The notes: generated by a model not told the origin, from the letters alone. Counted from the first letter of the stretch, positions 52,812-61,738 are shown. The stretch: 64,000 nt of DNA from Candidatus Eubacterium faecigallinarum (GCA_019115455.1 DXDN01000001.1:62001-126000); one strand, 5' to 3'. A program made the numbers and translations.

Positions 52812-53284
52812 CACTCCGCCTCCCTAAGCTCTTTGAGTATTTTTTTAGTTTTTTCAGGGGTCAGCGAGCCGTATGTATTCTCGTTAATCATCATAACGGG
52901 TGACAGCGAACAACATCCCAGACACGCAACGCACTTAAGGGAAAAAAGTCCGTCAGGAGTGGTCTCCCCGTCGTCAATGCCCAGCTCATCCTTGATAGTC
53001 TGGAGAATGAGCTCACTGGAATTTACATGGCAGGCTGTTCCCTGGCAAAGCATGATGAGATATTTGCCCACGGGAGCAAGCCTAAACTGGGTGTAAAAGG
53101 TGGCAACTCCCATTATTTCGCTTTCGGCGATACCCGTTTCCTCGCTGATACGGATTATCGCGTCCTTTGGCAGATAGCCGTATATATCCTGAGTTTTTTG
53201 CAAAATCGTAATGAGCGAACCCTTTGTTTTGGCAAGCTCATCGAGCACAGGCTGCAACTGTGACAAGTCTGTTTTTTCTGTCAT
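52811..53284 (-). CDS. NuoE/HydC-like 2Fe-2S subunit
   Basis: 157 aa, AGAGGATAAT ahead of the ATG. Helical front (LITILQKTQDIYGYLPKDAI), then IMGVATFYTQFRLAPVGKYL, and a thioredoxin-like 2Fe-2S site with two cysteines in CQGTACHV and two in CVACLGCC. Partner of the NuoF-like subunit in NADH-linked complexes. It is the first gene of a five-gene operon with overlapping or near-abutting genes through hypA. Confidence 0.92.
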   Translation of the reverse strand: MTEKTDLSQLQPVLDELAKTKGSLITILQKTQDIYGYLPKDAIIRISEETGIAESEIMGVATFYTQFRLAPVGKYLIMLCQGTACHVNSSELILQTIKDELGIDDGETTPDGLFSLKCVACLGCCSLSPVMMINENTYGSLTPEKTKKILKELREAE

Positions 53285-53309
53285 ATTATCCTCTCCGTAC
53301 TGTAATTTT

Positions 53310-53329
53310 CGCAGTTTTATTTTACTGCG
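53310..53329 (-). other. Leader hairpin of redox operon
   Basis: CGCAGT and ACTGCG arms with an 8-base A/T loop lie in the leader between promoter and first gene. No T-run follows on the minus strand, so it is not a terminator. Confidence 0.35.
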
Positions 53330-53377
53330 GATACTAAAATAATTACTTAGTAAATAATTATATATAAATTACTTTAT

Positions 53378-53406
53378 ATAATACTAAATTGTCATTTATC
53401 TTGCAA
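53378..53406 (-). promoter_or_regulatory. Promoter for redox/hyp operon
   Basis: On the minus strand: TTGCAA, 17 bases, TATTAT. The leader before the first ATG at 53284 is about 85 bases and contains a TTACTTAGTAA dyad at about 53343. Confidence 0.55.
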
Positions 53407-53424
53407 TACTATAAATTATAGAAA

Positions 53425-54249
53425 TTACACATTCCCCTGCAAAACATATTCCTCAACCGCAGTCGCAAGCCCGTCCTGAGCATTTGACAGAGCGGTATAT
53501 TTAGCCGCGCGGCGGCACTCCTCGGTGCCGTTACCCATAGCAAAGGAATATCCGGCAAACCTAAGCATGGGGATATCGTTTCCTGCGTCGCCGAAGCTCA
53601 TACACTCCCCTGAGGTTATCCCCAGCGTTTTGCATATACCGCTGAGCGCCTCGCCCTTGTCGGCTTCAAGTGCAGTTGCCTCCACATTACCGGGGAAGCT
53701 TGACGCAACTGCAAGACCGCTTGACTCAAGCTCAGTTCTGAACATGTCCTGGTCATTGGGTTTAACTGAATAGAGCGTTATTTTCTCTACGCCTCTTCCG
53801 TTTAGAAATTCCTCAAGGCTTACACATCCCGTCATGGTCTTTATCACCTCGCTGATAAATTCCTTGGGGAATTCCGTATCTCCAAACAGATCCTCCGTGC
53901 CAAGCTGGTAATATGATCTGCCGTTTACATATATCTCAAAAAACACTTTGCTTTGAAGCAGAAAATTTATAATCCTTACTGACGTTTTATTATCAATAAG
54001 CTTTGAATATATAATTTCGTTGCTGTTTCGGTCATAGACGCATGCCCCGTTGGAATAAATTATATAGTCGACAAAGGGCACCTGGTTTATAACATTATCC
54101 ACCAGCGCCATGGGTCTGCCTGTAGCGATGGCTATGCGAACACCTTTGTCGTGAGCTGCTTTCAGAGCGCTGACCGTTCTGGGAGTTACCGTCAGATGAT
54201 CGGGCGACATCAGAGTACCGTCAAGATCGGTAGCGATTAGCTTAATCAA
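53425..54249 (-). CDS. Cof-type HAD phosphatase
   Basis: 274 aa. I chose TTG 54249 because AAAGGAAGTG lies 6-8 bases upstream and the product then begins MIKLIATDLDGTLM, the normal start for this family. An in-frame ATG at 54267 has no ribosome site. HAD motif I DLDGTLMS (residues 7-14), motif II IAIATGRPM, motif III Lys in DKGEALSG, motif IV SFGDAGNDIPML. The large C2B cap between motifs II and III marks the Cof/YkrA group, which removes phosphate from sugar phosphates, FMN or pyridoxal phosphate. Confidence 0.88.
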   Translation of the reverse strand: MIKLIATDLDGTLMSPDHLTVTPRTVSALKAAHDKGVRIAIATGRPMALVDNVINQVPFVDYIIYSNGACVYDRNSNEIIYSKLIDNKTSVRIINFLLQSKVFFEIYVNGRSYYQLGTEDLFGDTEFPKEFISEVIKTMTGCVSLEEFLNGRGVEKITLYSVKPNDQDMFRTELESSGLAVASSFPGNVEATALEADKGEALSGICKTLGITSGECMSFGDAGNDIPMLRFAGYSFAMGNGTEECRRAAKYTALSNAQDGLATAVEEYVLQGNV

Positions 54250-54364
54250 AATCGCACTTCCTTTCATATTTTTACAAAATATAAATTCAATATATTGTAT
54301 CATATCACATACAAATTATCTATAAATAAACAACACAAATAATTTATAATTTATATTATGTTTT

Positions 54365-54393
54365 TTGTTATTGGCGCAAAAAAATGATATACT
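54365..54393 (+). promoter_or_regulatory. Promoter for transglutaminase-like gene
   Basis: TTGTTA, 17 bases, TATACT, 38 bases ahead of the TTG start at 54431. Confidence 0.5.
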
Positions 54394-54430
54394 ATATTTA
54401 TCATTTGTCGTATATGACCGAGGTGAAGAT

Positions 54431-55648
54431 TTGAAAAAATTTCTAAAATTCGTTATTGCTCTTGCCGCTGTTTTGGCGGTAGTTATTACATCCGTAACCC
54501 AGCTTACAGGAGGCGGCATGCTGGTTGAGCGAATAAAAAACTTTGCCTCCTATCAGGAGGAATCCACAAGCACAGTTTACAAAAGTGCTCAGCGTAACAC
54601 CTCTGAAACCGCAAGCCTGACCGAAAAAATAAACTCAACTCTGACAGAAGACGAGAAAAAAGCGCTTGATATAATATACGACGGACTGAAAAACTGCAAA
54701 TCATCGGTAAATATTTATCAGGACATAGAGCCACAAAGGATATTTGAACTTGTGGGGCTGGTTCTCAGCGAGCATCCGGAAATCTTTTGGTCAAAGGGCG
54801 ACTGCACATTTTCCCAAAGCGGGCGGCTGACCTTCGAATATTCTTATTCAAAAAGTCGCATCAGCGAGATACAGACGCAGATTGAATCACGGGTCAGCAC
54901 AATTATGTCAAAGATTGATTCTTCCGCAAGCGAATATGAAAAAGCGCTGAAAATATTTGATTATATTACGCTTAACACAAGTTACGCCAGAGATGAGCTT
55001 GAAAATATTGAAGACAATGTAAAAATCTCCACCATAGAGGGCGTTTTTATCGACAACAGCGCAGTGTGCCTGGGATATGCAAAGGCTTACCAGTACCTGC
55101 TAAATGCCGCCGGAATAGACGCTATTACCGTATGCGGAAATGCCAAGACGCCCGACGGTGATTCCGGTCACGCATGGAACGCAATAGTTATTGACGGAGA
55201 GATTTACCTTTCCGACGCCACCTGGGGCGACGGATATGACAACACCGACCGGGACAAATACGTAAGCTACACATACTTTCTGATGAACAGCGCTGAAATA
55301 GAGCTGACGCATACCCCTGACCCGCTCTATGAATGCATAAAAAGCACGGCAAAAGACAACTACTTTGTAAGGGAGGGGCTTTGCTTTGAAGAATATGACC
55401 CGCTGGATTTAAGGTCGAAAATCTCCGAATCCATCGAGGACAAAACTTTTGCAGTCCAGTTTAAATTCTCCGATGCTGACGTGTATGAAAATGCCCTTAG
55501 CCAGCTTTTTGACAAGGGCGGCATTTATATAATTATGAAATCCTGCGACCCGTTTTATTCGGAGATTGACACCGACAAGGCAGGCTACAGCTGCGACGAC
55601 ACTCACAACTGTATAACGATATTCTTTGAGCCCGTAAATACAAATTAA
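54431..55648 (+). CDS. Membrane-anchored transglutaminase-like protein
   Basis: 405 aa. The start is probably TTG 54431: GAGGTG lies 6-7 bases upstream and the product then begins with a membrane anchor (MKKFLKFVIALAAVLAVVIT). The nearby ATG at 54415 is in another frame. Residues about 90-170 are a helical spacer. The transglutaminase core at about 200-310 has Cys in NSAVCLGYAKAYQYLL, His in DSGHAWNAIVIDGE and Asp in YLSDATWGDGYDN, a complete Cys-His-Asp triad. The rest is a beta-rich C-terminal domain. It should act outside the membrane on wall or surface proteins, as protease or cross-linking enzyme; which is not clear. Confidence 0.8.
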   Translation: MKKFLKFVIALAAVLAVVITSVTQLTGGGMLVERIKNFASYQEESTSTVYKSAQRNTSETASLTEKINSTLTEDEKKALDIIYDGLKNCKSSVNIYQDIEPQRIFELVGLVLSEHPEIFWSKGDCTFSQSGRLTFEYSYSKSRISEIQTQIESRVSTIMSKIDSSASEYEKALKIFDYITLNTSYARDELENIEDNVKISTIEGVFIDNSAVCLGYAKAYQYLLNAAGIDAITVCGNAKTPDGDSGHAWNAIVIDGEIYLSDATWGDGYDNTDRDKYVSYTYFLMNSAEIELTHTPDPLYECIKSTAKDNYFVREGLCFEEYDPLDLRSKISESIEDKTFAVQFKFSDADVYENALSQLFDKGGIYIIMKSCDPFYSEIDTDKAGYSCDDTHNCITIFFEPVNTN

Positions 55649-55654
55649 AAAATG

Positions 55655-55694
55655 AAAACCGCAGATACGAACAGCGATTCGTCTGCGGTTTTTT
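55655..55694. terminator. Bidirectional terminator
   Basis: AAAACCGCAGA pairs with TCTGCGGTTTT around an inner CGAA/TTCG pairing, between the convergent transglutaminase-like and mgtE genes. Confidence 0.88.
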
Positions 55695-55743
55695 GCATTT
55701 GGCGGCAAAAGCACGCCAGAATATTCAACATATTATAATGTTT

Positions 55744-57129
55744 TTATATATGAAGTATTGCGGTGGCAAGCCAAAAATAAACAAGCAGTGAAAGCGCGTC
55801 CATAACTGTGGTGATAAATGGTGACGAGATTACCGCCGGGTCAAACTTAAGCTTTTTGGCGATAATCGGGAAAGCACAGCCTACCATTTTGGCAAAAATT
55901 ATTTCTATAACAAGGGTAAGGCTTATTACAAGGTCAACCTTTATCGTGATACCGTCCATGCCAAAAAGCGACCTGTCAATGAGCCATATCTTGACGAAAT
56001 TGACCGCCGCCAGCGTAAGACCGCACACAAGTCCCACACGAAATTCCTTCCACATTACCTTGAAGATATCCTTATAATTTATCTCCTTAAGGGATATGGC
56101 ACGGATTATTACGGCGCTTGCCTGACCGCCGGCATTACCGCTGGTACCTGTAAGCATGGGGATAAAAGACGTGAGAACAATCATTGCGGAAAGTTTGTTT
56201 TCAAAAGCGTTTAAAATCAGGCTGGTAAAGGTGGCGCTTACCATAAGGAACATCAGCCACATTATCCTTGATTTCCAGGTTTCAAAAACGCTCATTTTAA
56301 GATACGGCTTCTCGTTGGGAACGATAGCGTTCATCTTCTGGATATCCTCGGTGTTCTCGTCCTGCAAAACGTCCATGGCGTCGTCAACGGTGATGATACC
56401 CACAAGCCTGTTTTCCATATCAACAACGGGCAGCGCCAGAAAATCGTATTTGATAAGCAGGTCCGCCGCCTTTTCCTGGTCGTCATGGGTGTTTATATAG
56501 ATGACCTTTTCTTCCATAAGGTCCTCTATCCTGTCATCATTGTCGTGCAAAAGCAGTTCCTTGACGGTGATAACACCTATCAAATGCCTGGACTCATCTG
56601 TAACGTAACAAGTATAAATAGTTTCCTTGTCCACACCGGTACGGCGTATGCGCTTTATCGCATCCTCCACCGTATTATTACGCTTGAGGTCAACAAACTC
56701 CGGCGTCATGATTGAACCGGCGCTGTCCTCTGGATATTTCAGAAGCGTATTTATCATATCCCTGGTATGGGCGTCGGTATTCTTTAAGATTCTCTTTACG
56801 ATTGTGGCGGGCATCTCCTCGATAATATCAACCGTATCGTCAAGGTAAAGCTCGTCAAGAACCTCTCGCAGCTCCGTATCGGAAAACGCTCTGATTATAG
56901 CTTCCTGGGTATCGTTATCAAGCTCAACAAACGTTTCCGCCGCCTCTTCCTTGGGGAGAAGTCTGAAAAACAGCACCTGTCTTTCAGGAGCAAACTCCTC
57001 GAAAAGCCCGGCTACGTCGGTAGGATTCATTTCTGAAAATATTTCTTTTATCTGTGAATATTTTTTCTCGTGATAAAGAGAGATTATTTCTTGAGCAATC
57101 TCCTCTATCTGCATTTCTTCAAGCTTCAT
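55744..57129 (-). CDS. mgtE: MgtE magnesium transporter
   Basis: 461 aa with AAAGGGGAGTGAAC ahead of the ATG. The N-domain (residues 1-130; DVAGLFEEFAPERQVLFFRL) is a superhelix with many acidic residues. Two CBS domains follow (SAGSIMTPEFVDLKRNNTVE; YDFLALPVVDMENRLVGIIT), then five membrane helices with the pore motif PMLTGTSGNAGGQAS. Cytoplasmic magnesium closes the channel through the N and CBS domains. Only 68 bases separate it from the upstream gene, so no room for a magnesium riboswitch directly in front. Confidence 0.93.
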   Translation of the reverse strand: MKLEEMQIEEIAQEIISLYHEKKYSQIKEIFSEMNPTDVAGLFEEFAPERQVLFFRLLPKEEAAETFVELDNDTQEAIIRAFSDTELREVLDELYLDDTVDIIEEMPATIVKRILKNTDAHTRDMINTLLKYPEDSAGSIMTPEFVDLKRNNTVEDAIKRIRRTGVDKETIYTCYVTDESRHLIGVITVKELLLHDNDDRIEDLMEEKVIYINTHDDQEKAADLLIKYDFLALPVVDMENRLVGIITVDDAMDVLQDENTEDIQKMNAIVPNEKPYLKMSVFETWKSRIMWLMFLMVSATFTSLILNAFENKLSAMIVLTSFIPMLTGTSGNAGGQASAVIIRAISLKEINYKDIFKVMWKEFRVGLVCGLTLAAVNFVKIWLIDRSLFGMDGITIKVDLVISLTLVIEIIFAKMVGCAFPIIAKKLKFDPAVISSPFITTVMDALSLLVYFWLATAILHI

Positions 57130-57197
57130 AGTTCACTCCCCTTTGTATCATTTTGCTTACCGTAATTCAGGGGTCGATATGAATCAGCCCAAACAGT

Positions 57198-58031
57198 TTA
57201 ATCTTCTTCGCTAAAGAACGGCTGCTCCTCCATATCATAAGGATTGACCGCAATGCGCCTTGTTATTACAAACAAAGCCGTAATCAGTATAATACCTGCC
57301 GCAGCGGCGCATACTGCAATTACAAATTCCGGCTTCTGGTAAAATCTTGTGCCGTCCACAAATGAGGTGTAGCCCGGCTGAGCCATTTCTGCCTTAACCT
57401 GGCTGGTGGTTTTGTCAACTCGTTTTATACTCAAATGATACTCCCTCTCGCTGCCGTCGGAAGCGGTGCAGGTAAGAGTTATTTTAGGCGCCTGCTTGTT
57501 ATTGAGAGTCAGCTCCACCGGAGCGCAGAATGCCTGGATATCACTTGTTACCGGAGTAATCGTCAGTTCAGTAATATCAGAGGGGATATAAAGCTTATAC
57601 TCCGTTTCCTCGTCGTTAAGAGCAGGTGAAAGTTCGCCGTAGGTGCAGTAAATGGCAGTCAGTAGGTTGTTGCTGTTTTTGCTGTATTTCTGGACATTCT
57701 TGTAGGAGAAATTATATATGGTGCTTCCCCAGTCATATTGCAGAGTAACAGTCAGTCCTGTCTGATGATTTGTTTCATCATATGTATAAGTAATAAAAAT
57801 ATCTGCCTTGCCGTTAATACTGTAGCTTTCCAGCGTGGGGGACGACTCGTTGTCATCAAGAATAAGCCCGTATTCAAGAACATCCGGGTCAAATTTCCCG
57901 TCAATCTCGGCATTTTTGAAGCTTATGGATACAAGCTCGGGAGCTTCGTCCTGTGCAAACGCACTTACCGGCGCCAAAAGCACCACTGCGCATATCACCG
58001 AAATTAAAACGGCGCTGATTCTTTTCATCAT
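57198..58031 (-). CDS. Secreted cadherin-like beta-sandwich membrane protein
   Basis: 277 aa, AAAGGGTGAT ahead of tandem ATG codons. Residues 1-27 are a signal peptide (MMKRISAVLISVICAVVLLA, then VSAFAQ). Two Cadherin-like beta-sandwich units are likely (ELVSISFKNAEIDGKFDPDV; TEYKLYIPSDITELTITPV with DGSEREYHLSIKR). A membrane helix at about 236-258 (FVIAVCAAAAGIILITALFV) is followed by a short cytoplasmic tail. It is a single-pass surface protein, possibly a binding domain. It follows the TIM-barrel-like protein gene by 30 bases and probably shares its transcript. Confidence 0.8.
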   Translation of the reverse strand: MMKRISAVLISVICAVVLLAPVSAFAQDEAPELVSISFKNAEIDGKFDPDVLEYGLILDDNESSPTLESYSINGKADIFITYTYDETNHQTGLTVTLQYDWGSTIYNFSYKNVQKYSKNSNNLLTAIYCTYGELSPALNDEETEYKLYIPSDITELTITPVTSDIQAFCAPVELTLNNKQAPKITLTCTASDGSEREYHLSIKRVDKTTSQVKAEMAQPGYTSFVDGTRFYQKPEFVIAVCAAAAGIILITALFVITRRIAVNPYDMEEQPFFSEED

Positions 58032-58061
58032 AAAATCACCCTTTACATAACACTTTTGTGT

Positions 58062-59108
58062 TTATTCGGATAAAATATAATTTATATTTTCCTGCCGGTC
58101 CAAAAATGCCTTTACCGCTTTTGTGTCCTTTGCGCTGACGTTGAATATAACGTCCTTGCCGCTGATATCAGCAGTCTTTTCCTGCCATTCGGACTGAATA
58201 GCCTCATCATCCTCGCCGTCAACGGAAACATTGACGCTTTTTAGTAGCTTAATTTCACTGCCGAAATCGTTATAAAGCTTATTGGCAAGAGCGTCAAAGC
58301 CGTCGTTATAACCCTCAGCTATATCCTCAGGGAGCTCGCAGTTATCAAGCACAAACACAGTTATGCCAAATCCGGCGGCTTCCTCGATTATACCCTTGAT
58401 GTAGTTATAGACCGTGGCGCTGTCAGGATTCAGGTATGAATTGCCGTCGCTGTCGGTATAAAGCTCGCCGTCCATTTTTATTCCGGCAGTCAGGTCGCCT
58501 GCTGCCGCAATATTGTCCTTATAACAGGATATTCTGCCAACGGGCAAAATATCATTTGCCAAAAGCGTACTGACCGAACCGCTCATATCGGCGGCGGCGG
58601 AAGATTCAGCTCCGTACACGTCTACAGTGGCAAGTCCGCTGTCATAGCCTATAGTACCGTCATCCCTTTTTAAATCAAAGGTCACTGACGTATATCCGCT
58701 GTCAGTCACGTCGTCAATAACTGCGTCCAGCATAACGCCCGAGTCCATAACAAGAGATTCTGCTCGCATACTTTTAAGATGAAGACTTACGTCGCTGATA
58801 TCTGCCGTTGAGTCGCCCGTATCCTGGGTAAGGGGCATTGAATTTCGCTCCATATACAGGTCCATAACCGTATAGCCTATGCTCATAATCAAAAAGCATC
58901 CCACCGCAGTTATCAGAATTTTTGCGGCGGTACGGCGTTTTTCCGGACCGAAAAACAGCTTTCTCTCTTTTTTGCGCTTTTTATCATATTTATCTGAACC
59001 GCTGCCGGCGTTTATATATTTGTCGGCAAAGTCAATTTTTCTGCCCCTTTGAGGCTCGGTCCACTTTTCGTTTCGCTTTTTGTTATTGTAAAAGCGTTTC
59101 TTTTTCAT
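58062..59108 (-). CDS. Membrane-anchored DUF4015-like putative glycosyl hydrolase
   Basis: 348 aa. A long basic cytoplasmic start (residues 1-60, rich in Lys/Arg) leads into one membrane helix (KILITAVGCFLIMSIGYTVM, about 62-82). The outer part reads as a TIM-barrel-like fold: GYTSVTFDLKRDDGTIGY, ILPVGRISCYKDNIAA and YLNPDSATVYNYIKGIIEEA followed by FGITVFVLDNC, which resembles the DUF4015/GHL13 family (YLNPYN..., E-A...GFDEIQFD). The family's glycosidase role is only predicted. Catalytic acids cannot be named with confidence. The gene lies 4 bases after the epimerase gene. Confidence 0.7.
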   Translation of the reverse strand: MKKKRFYNNKKRNEKWTEPQRGRKIDFADKYINAGSGSDKYDKKRKKERKLFFGPEKRRTAAKILITAVGCFLIMSIGYTVMDLYMERNSMPLTQDTGDSTADISDVSLHLKSMRAESLVMDSGVMLDAVIDDVTDSGYTSVTFDLKRDDGTIGYDSGLATVDVYGAESSAAADMSGSVSTLLANDILPVGRISCYKDNIAAAGDLTAGIKMDGELYTDSDGNSYLNPDSATVYNYIKGIIEEAAGFGITVFVLDNCELPEDIAEGYNDGFDALANKLYNDFGSEIKLLKSVNVSVDGEDDEAIQSEWQEKTADISGKDVIFNVSAKDTKAVKAFLDRQENINYILSE

Positions 59109-59112
59109 AAAA

Positions 59113-59760
59113 TCACCGGCGTGCGTTAGTTTTTAGCGTTTTGATCATCATAGCAGGGTCTTCGCTTTTGAAAACGGCTGAGCCTGCGACAAAAACATTG
59201 GCGCCTGCCTCTCCGGCAACGCTTACCGTATCAGTATTTATACCGCCGTCCACCTGTATGTCAATGTCAGGGCATTTTTCGCGAAGCTGTCTGATTTTCG
59301 GCATGGTGCTGTGCATAAAGCTCTGACCGCCGAAGCCCGGCTCCACTGTCATAACGAGCACCATTGAGAGCCTGTCAAGATAAGGATATACTTCCTCCAC
59401 AGGCGTTGCGGGCTTTACTGCCAGCGCAGCCTTGCACCCGGCGCTGAGTATTTTATCTATAGTCTTGTCCGTATCGGAATCGGACTCGATATGAAAAGAG
59501 ATTATATCGGCGCCCGCCTTAACAAAATCGTCAATATATGAATACGGGTCGGATATCATAAGATGAACGTCGAAAGGCACCGTGCACACCTTTTTCATAG
59601 CGGCAATCACAGGCGCACCGATAGAAATATTCGGAACAAAGTGACCGTCCATAACGTCAAGATGAATAAGATCCGCTCCGCCTTTTTCGCATTTTTCAAG
59701 CTCCGTCTGAAGATTGGCGTAGTCAGACGCCAGCATTGACGGTGAAATTTTTATTTCCAC
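59113..59760 (-). CDS. rpe: Ribulose-phosphate 3-epimerase
   Basis: 215 aa. The likely start is GTG 59760 (MEIKISPSMLASDY), with ACGGAGG 8 bases upstream; the in-frame GTG at 59769 overlaps that site. TIM barrel signatures: ISPSMLASDYANLQ, LIHLDVMDGHFVPNIS with the metal ligands and catalytic Asp, FDVHLMISDPYSYI, VLVMTVEPGFGGQSF, IQVDGGINTDT with second Asp, VAGSAVF. It links ribulose-5-phosphate and xylulose-5-phosphate in the pentose phosphate path. It leads a unit with two surface proteins. Confidence 0.93.
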   Translation of the reverse strand: MEIKISPSMLASDYANLQTELEKCEKGGADLIHLDVMDGHFVPNISIGAPVIAAMKKVCTVPFDVHLMISDPYSYIDDFVKAGADIISFHIESDSDTDKTIDKILSAGCKAALAVKPATPVEEVYPYLDRLSMVLVMTVEPGFGGQSFMHSTMPKIRQLREKCPDIDIQVDGGINTDTVSVAGEAGANVFVAGSAVFKSEDPAMMIKTLKTNARR

Positions 59761-59845
59761 AGGCTGCACCTCCGTAGGTTTAAAATAACGTTTTACTGCC
59801 GCAACAGTTATAACATTATAATATATTTTTTAAATAAAATCAACT

Positions 59846-59874
59846 TTGACTTGTTTTTACATATTTAATGTAGT
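59846..59874 (+). promoter_or_regulatory. Promoter for ABC-F gene
   Basis: TTGACT, 17 bases, TGTAGT; the -10 is weak but the spacing is right. The ATG at 59926 follows AAGGAGGC. Confidence 0.4.
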
Positions 59875-59925
59875 ATCATATACCCGTTATTTTAGAAGTC
59901 TTAATGTGACTAAGGAGGCTGAATC

Positions 59926-61533
59926 ATGATTCAGGCAAACAACGTTACCGTTCAGTTCGGGGGCAGAACCCTTTTTGAAAGGGTAAACGTAACATTTTCC
60001 GCCGGTAACTGCTACGGTATAATCGGCGCAAACGGCGCCGGAAAATCCACCTTTCTCAAAGTGCTCTCCGGTGATCTCGATCCCCAGAAGGGTGAAGTGT
60101 TTATCACTCCCGGCGAGAGGCTTTCCGTTTTGAAGCAGGACCACTTTGCTTACGATGAATACGAGGTTATCCGCACCGTGCTGATGGGCAATCCAAGGCT
60201 CATTGAGGTCATGGAGGAAAAGGACGCTCTTTATATGAAAGAGGACTTTACCGAGGAGGACGGAATCAAGGCAGGCGAGCTTGAGGCGGAATTTGCCGAT
60301 ATGGACGGCTGGAACGCTGAATCAGACGCCGCTTTCATGCTTAACAAGCTGGGCGTTTCCGACGAGTATCATTATATGAAAATGGCGGAGCTTCCCTCCG
60401 ACCTGAAAGTCAAGGTACTGCTTGCCCAGGCGCTTTTCGGCAATCCGGACATCCTGCTGCTGGACGAGCCTACCAACCACCTGGACCTGTCGGCTATCCG
60501 CTGGCTGGAGAATTTCCTGCTGGATTTTGAAAACACCGTTATCGTGGTATCCCACGACAGGCATTTTCTCAACAAGGTATGCACCCACATATGCGACGTG
60601 GATTTCGGCAAGATTCAGCTTTACACCGGAAACTACGATTTCTGGTACGAATACACCCAGATGCGCCAGAGACAGGCAAGGGACCAGAACAAAAAGAATG
60701 AGCAGAAGATCAAAGAGCTTCAGGAATTTATCCAGCGATTCTCCGCCAATGCCGCCAAGTCCAAGCAGGCAACCAGCCGTAAAAAGCAGCTTGACGCTCT
60801 GGAGATGATAGAGATGCCTGTATCAAGCAGGAGATTTCCGTATGTTGATTTCAAGCCTGACAGGGAATGCGGCAACGATTTGCTGAGAGTTGACCACCTG
60901 ACTAAAACCATCGGTGACAGAAAGGTGCTTGACGATATCTCATTTGTTATCCATCCAAGAGAAAAGGTAGCTTTTGTAGGCTCCGACGTAGTAGCAAAAA
61001 CCACGCTGTTTAAAATAATAATGGGCGAGCTTGAGCCTGACGAGGGCTCTTTCAAATGGGGTGTTACCACCAGCCAGAGCTATTTCCCCAGCGACAACAG
61101 CAAGTATTTTGACGGCGTTGACCTGACGCTTGTGGACTGGCTCAGGCAGTACACCACCTACACCCTTGAGGCGGATATCCGCGGCTGGCTCGGCAGAATG
61201 CTCTTCTCCGGCGACGAGGCGCTGAAAAAGGCAAACGTGCTGTCCGGCGGCGAGCGTGTGCGCTGTATGCTGTGCAAGATGATGCTTTCCGGCGCTAACG
61301 TCCTTATTCTCGACGAGCCCACCAACCATCTCGATTTGGAATCCATCACCGCTCTTAACAACGGTCTTATCCGTTATCCGGAAACTATCCTCTTTACCTC
61401 CCACGACCACCAGTTTGTACAAACAGTGGCAAACAGGATAATCGAGATTTCCGGCAATACAATTCTTGACCGCAAGGGCACCTACGACGAATTCCTTGAG
61501 GACTTCGACGAGGACCAGCTTAAAAAATACTGA
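59926..61533 (+). CDS. ABC-F family ATPase (YkpA/YbiT-like)
   Basis: 535 aa, two ABC domains with no membrane part. First domain: GIIGANGAGKSTFLKVL (Walker A), LLLDEPTNHLDLSAIRW (Walker B). A linker with KNEQKIKELQEFIQRFSANA and KQATSRKKQL (the P-site tRNA interaction motif region) follows. Second domain: Walker A reads FVGSDVVAKTTLFKI, missing the usual last Gly before Lys; signature LSGGERVRCML; Walker B LILDEPTNHLDLESI. ABC-F proteins work on the ribosome; some give antibiotic resistance by target protection, but this subgroup is mostly a translation factor. No resistance role can be claimed. Confidence 0.88.
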   Translation: MIQANNVTVQFGGRTLFERVNVTFSAGNCYGIIGANGAGKSTFLKVLSGDLDPQKGEVFITPGERLSVLKQDHFAYDEYEVIRTVLMGNPRLIEVMEEKDALYMKEDFTEEDGIKAGELEAEFADMDGWNAESDAAFMLNKLGVSDEYHYMKMAELPSDLKVKVLLAQALFGNPDILLLDEPTNHLDLSAIRWLENFLLDFENTVIVVSHDRHFLNKVCTHICDVDFGKIQLYTGNYDFWYEYTQMRQRQARDQNKKNEQKIKELQEFIQRFSANAAKSKQATSRKKQLDALEMIEMPVSSRRFPYVDFKPDRECGNDLLRVDHLTKTIGDRKVLDDISFVIHPREKVAFVGSDVVAKTTLFKIIMGELEPDEGSFKWGVTTSQSYFPSDNSKYFDGVDLTLVDWLRQYTTYTLEADIRGWLGRMLFSGDEALKKANVLSGGERVRCMLCKMMLSGANVLILDEPTNHLDLESITALNNGLIRYPETILFTSHDHQFVQTVANRIIEISGNTILDRKGTYDEFLEDFDEDQLKKY

Positions 61534-61566
61534 TATTCCCGCCATAAATCACAACAACTGATAAAT

Positions 61567-61614
61567 ACCCTTAGGCAACCTGCTCTAAAATCAAGCATTG
61601 CCTGAGGGTTTTTG
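61567..61614 (+). terminator. Intrinsic terminator after ABC-F gene
   Basis: ACCCTTAGGCAA pairs with TTGCCTGAGGGT (one G-U), with a 19-base loop and T-run TTTTTGCTTTT. Confidence 0.75.
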
Positions 61615-61709
61615 CTTTTCATTTTTTTGCTGTTTTTTTACATCTTTTTTGTTCATGAATTTTACACTTAATTTTTGAAAATAATTTACAATAGGAGCAT
61701 TTATTCACA

Positions 61710-61738
61710 TTGACAACTTAATATTTTGTTGTTATACT
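61710..61738 (+). promoter_or_regulatory. Promoter for zapA and U32 peptidase
   Basis: TTGACA, 17 bases, TATACT, 59 bases ahead of the ATG at 61797. Confidence 0.65.

Noticed and set aside
48832-53284. [FeFe]-hydrogenase HydABC operon
   Set aside because: The large subunit has no H-cluster motifs; it has FAD and NAD(P) folds of GltD type instead.
57130-57197. Magnesium riboswitch before mgtE
   Set aside because: Only 68 bases are available and no M-box-like structure is visible.
60940-61545. 201-codon frame antisense to the ABC-F gene
   Set aside because: Mirrors conserved ABC codons; no ribosome site or family pattern.
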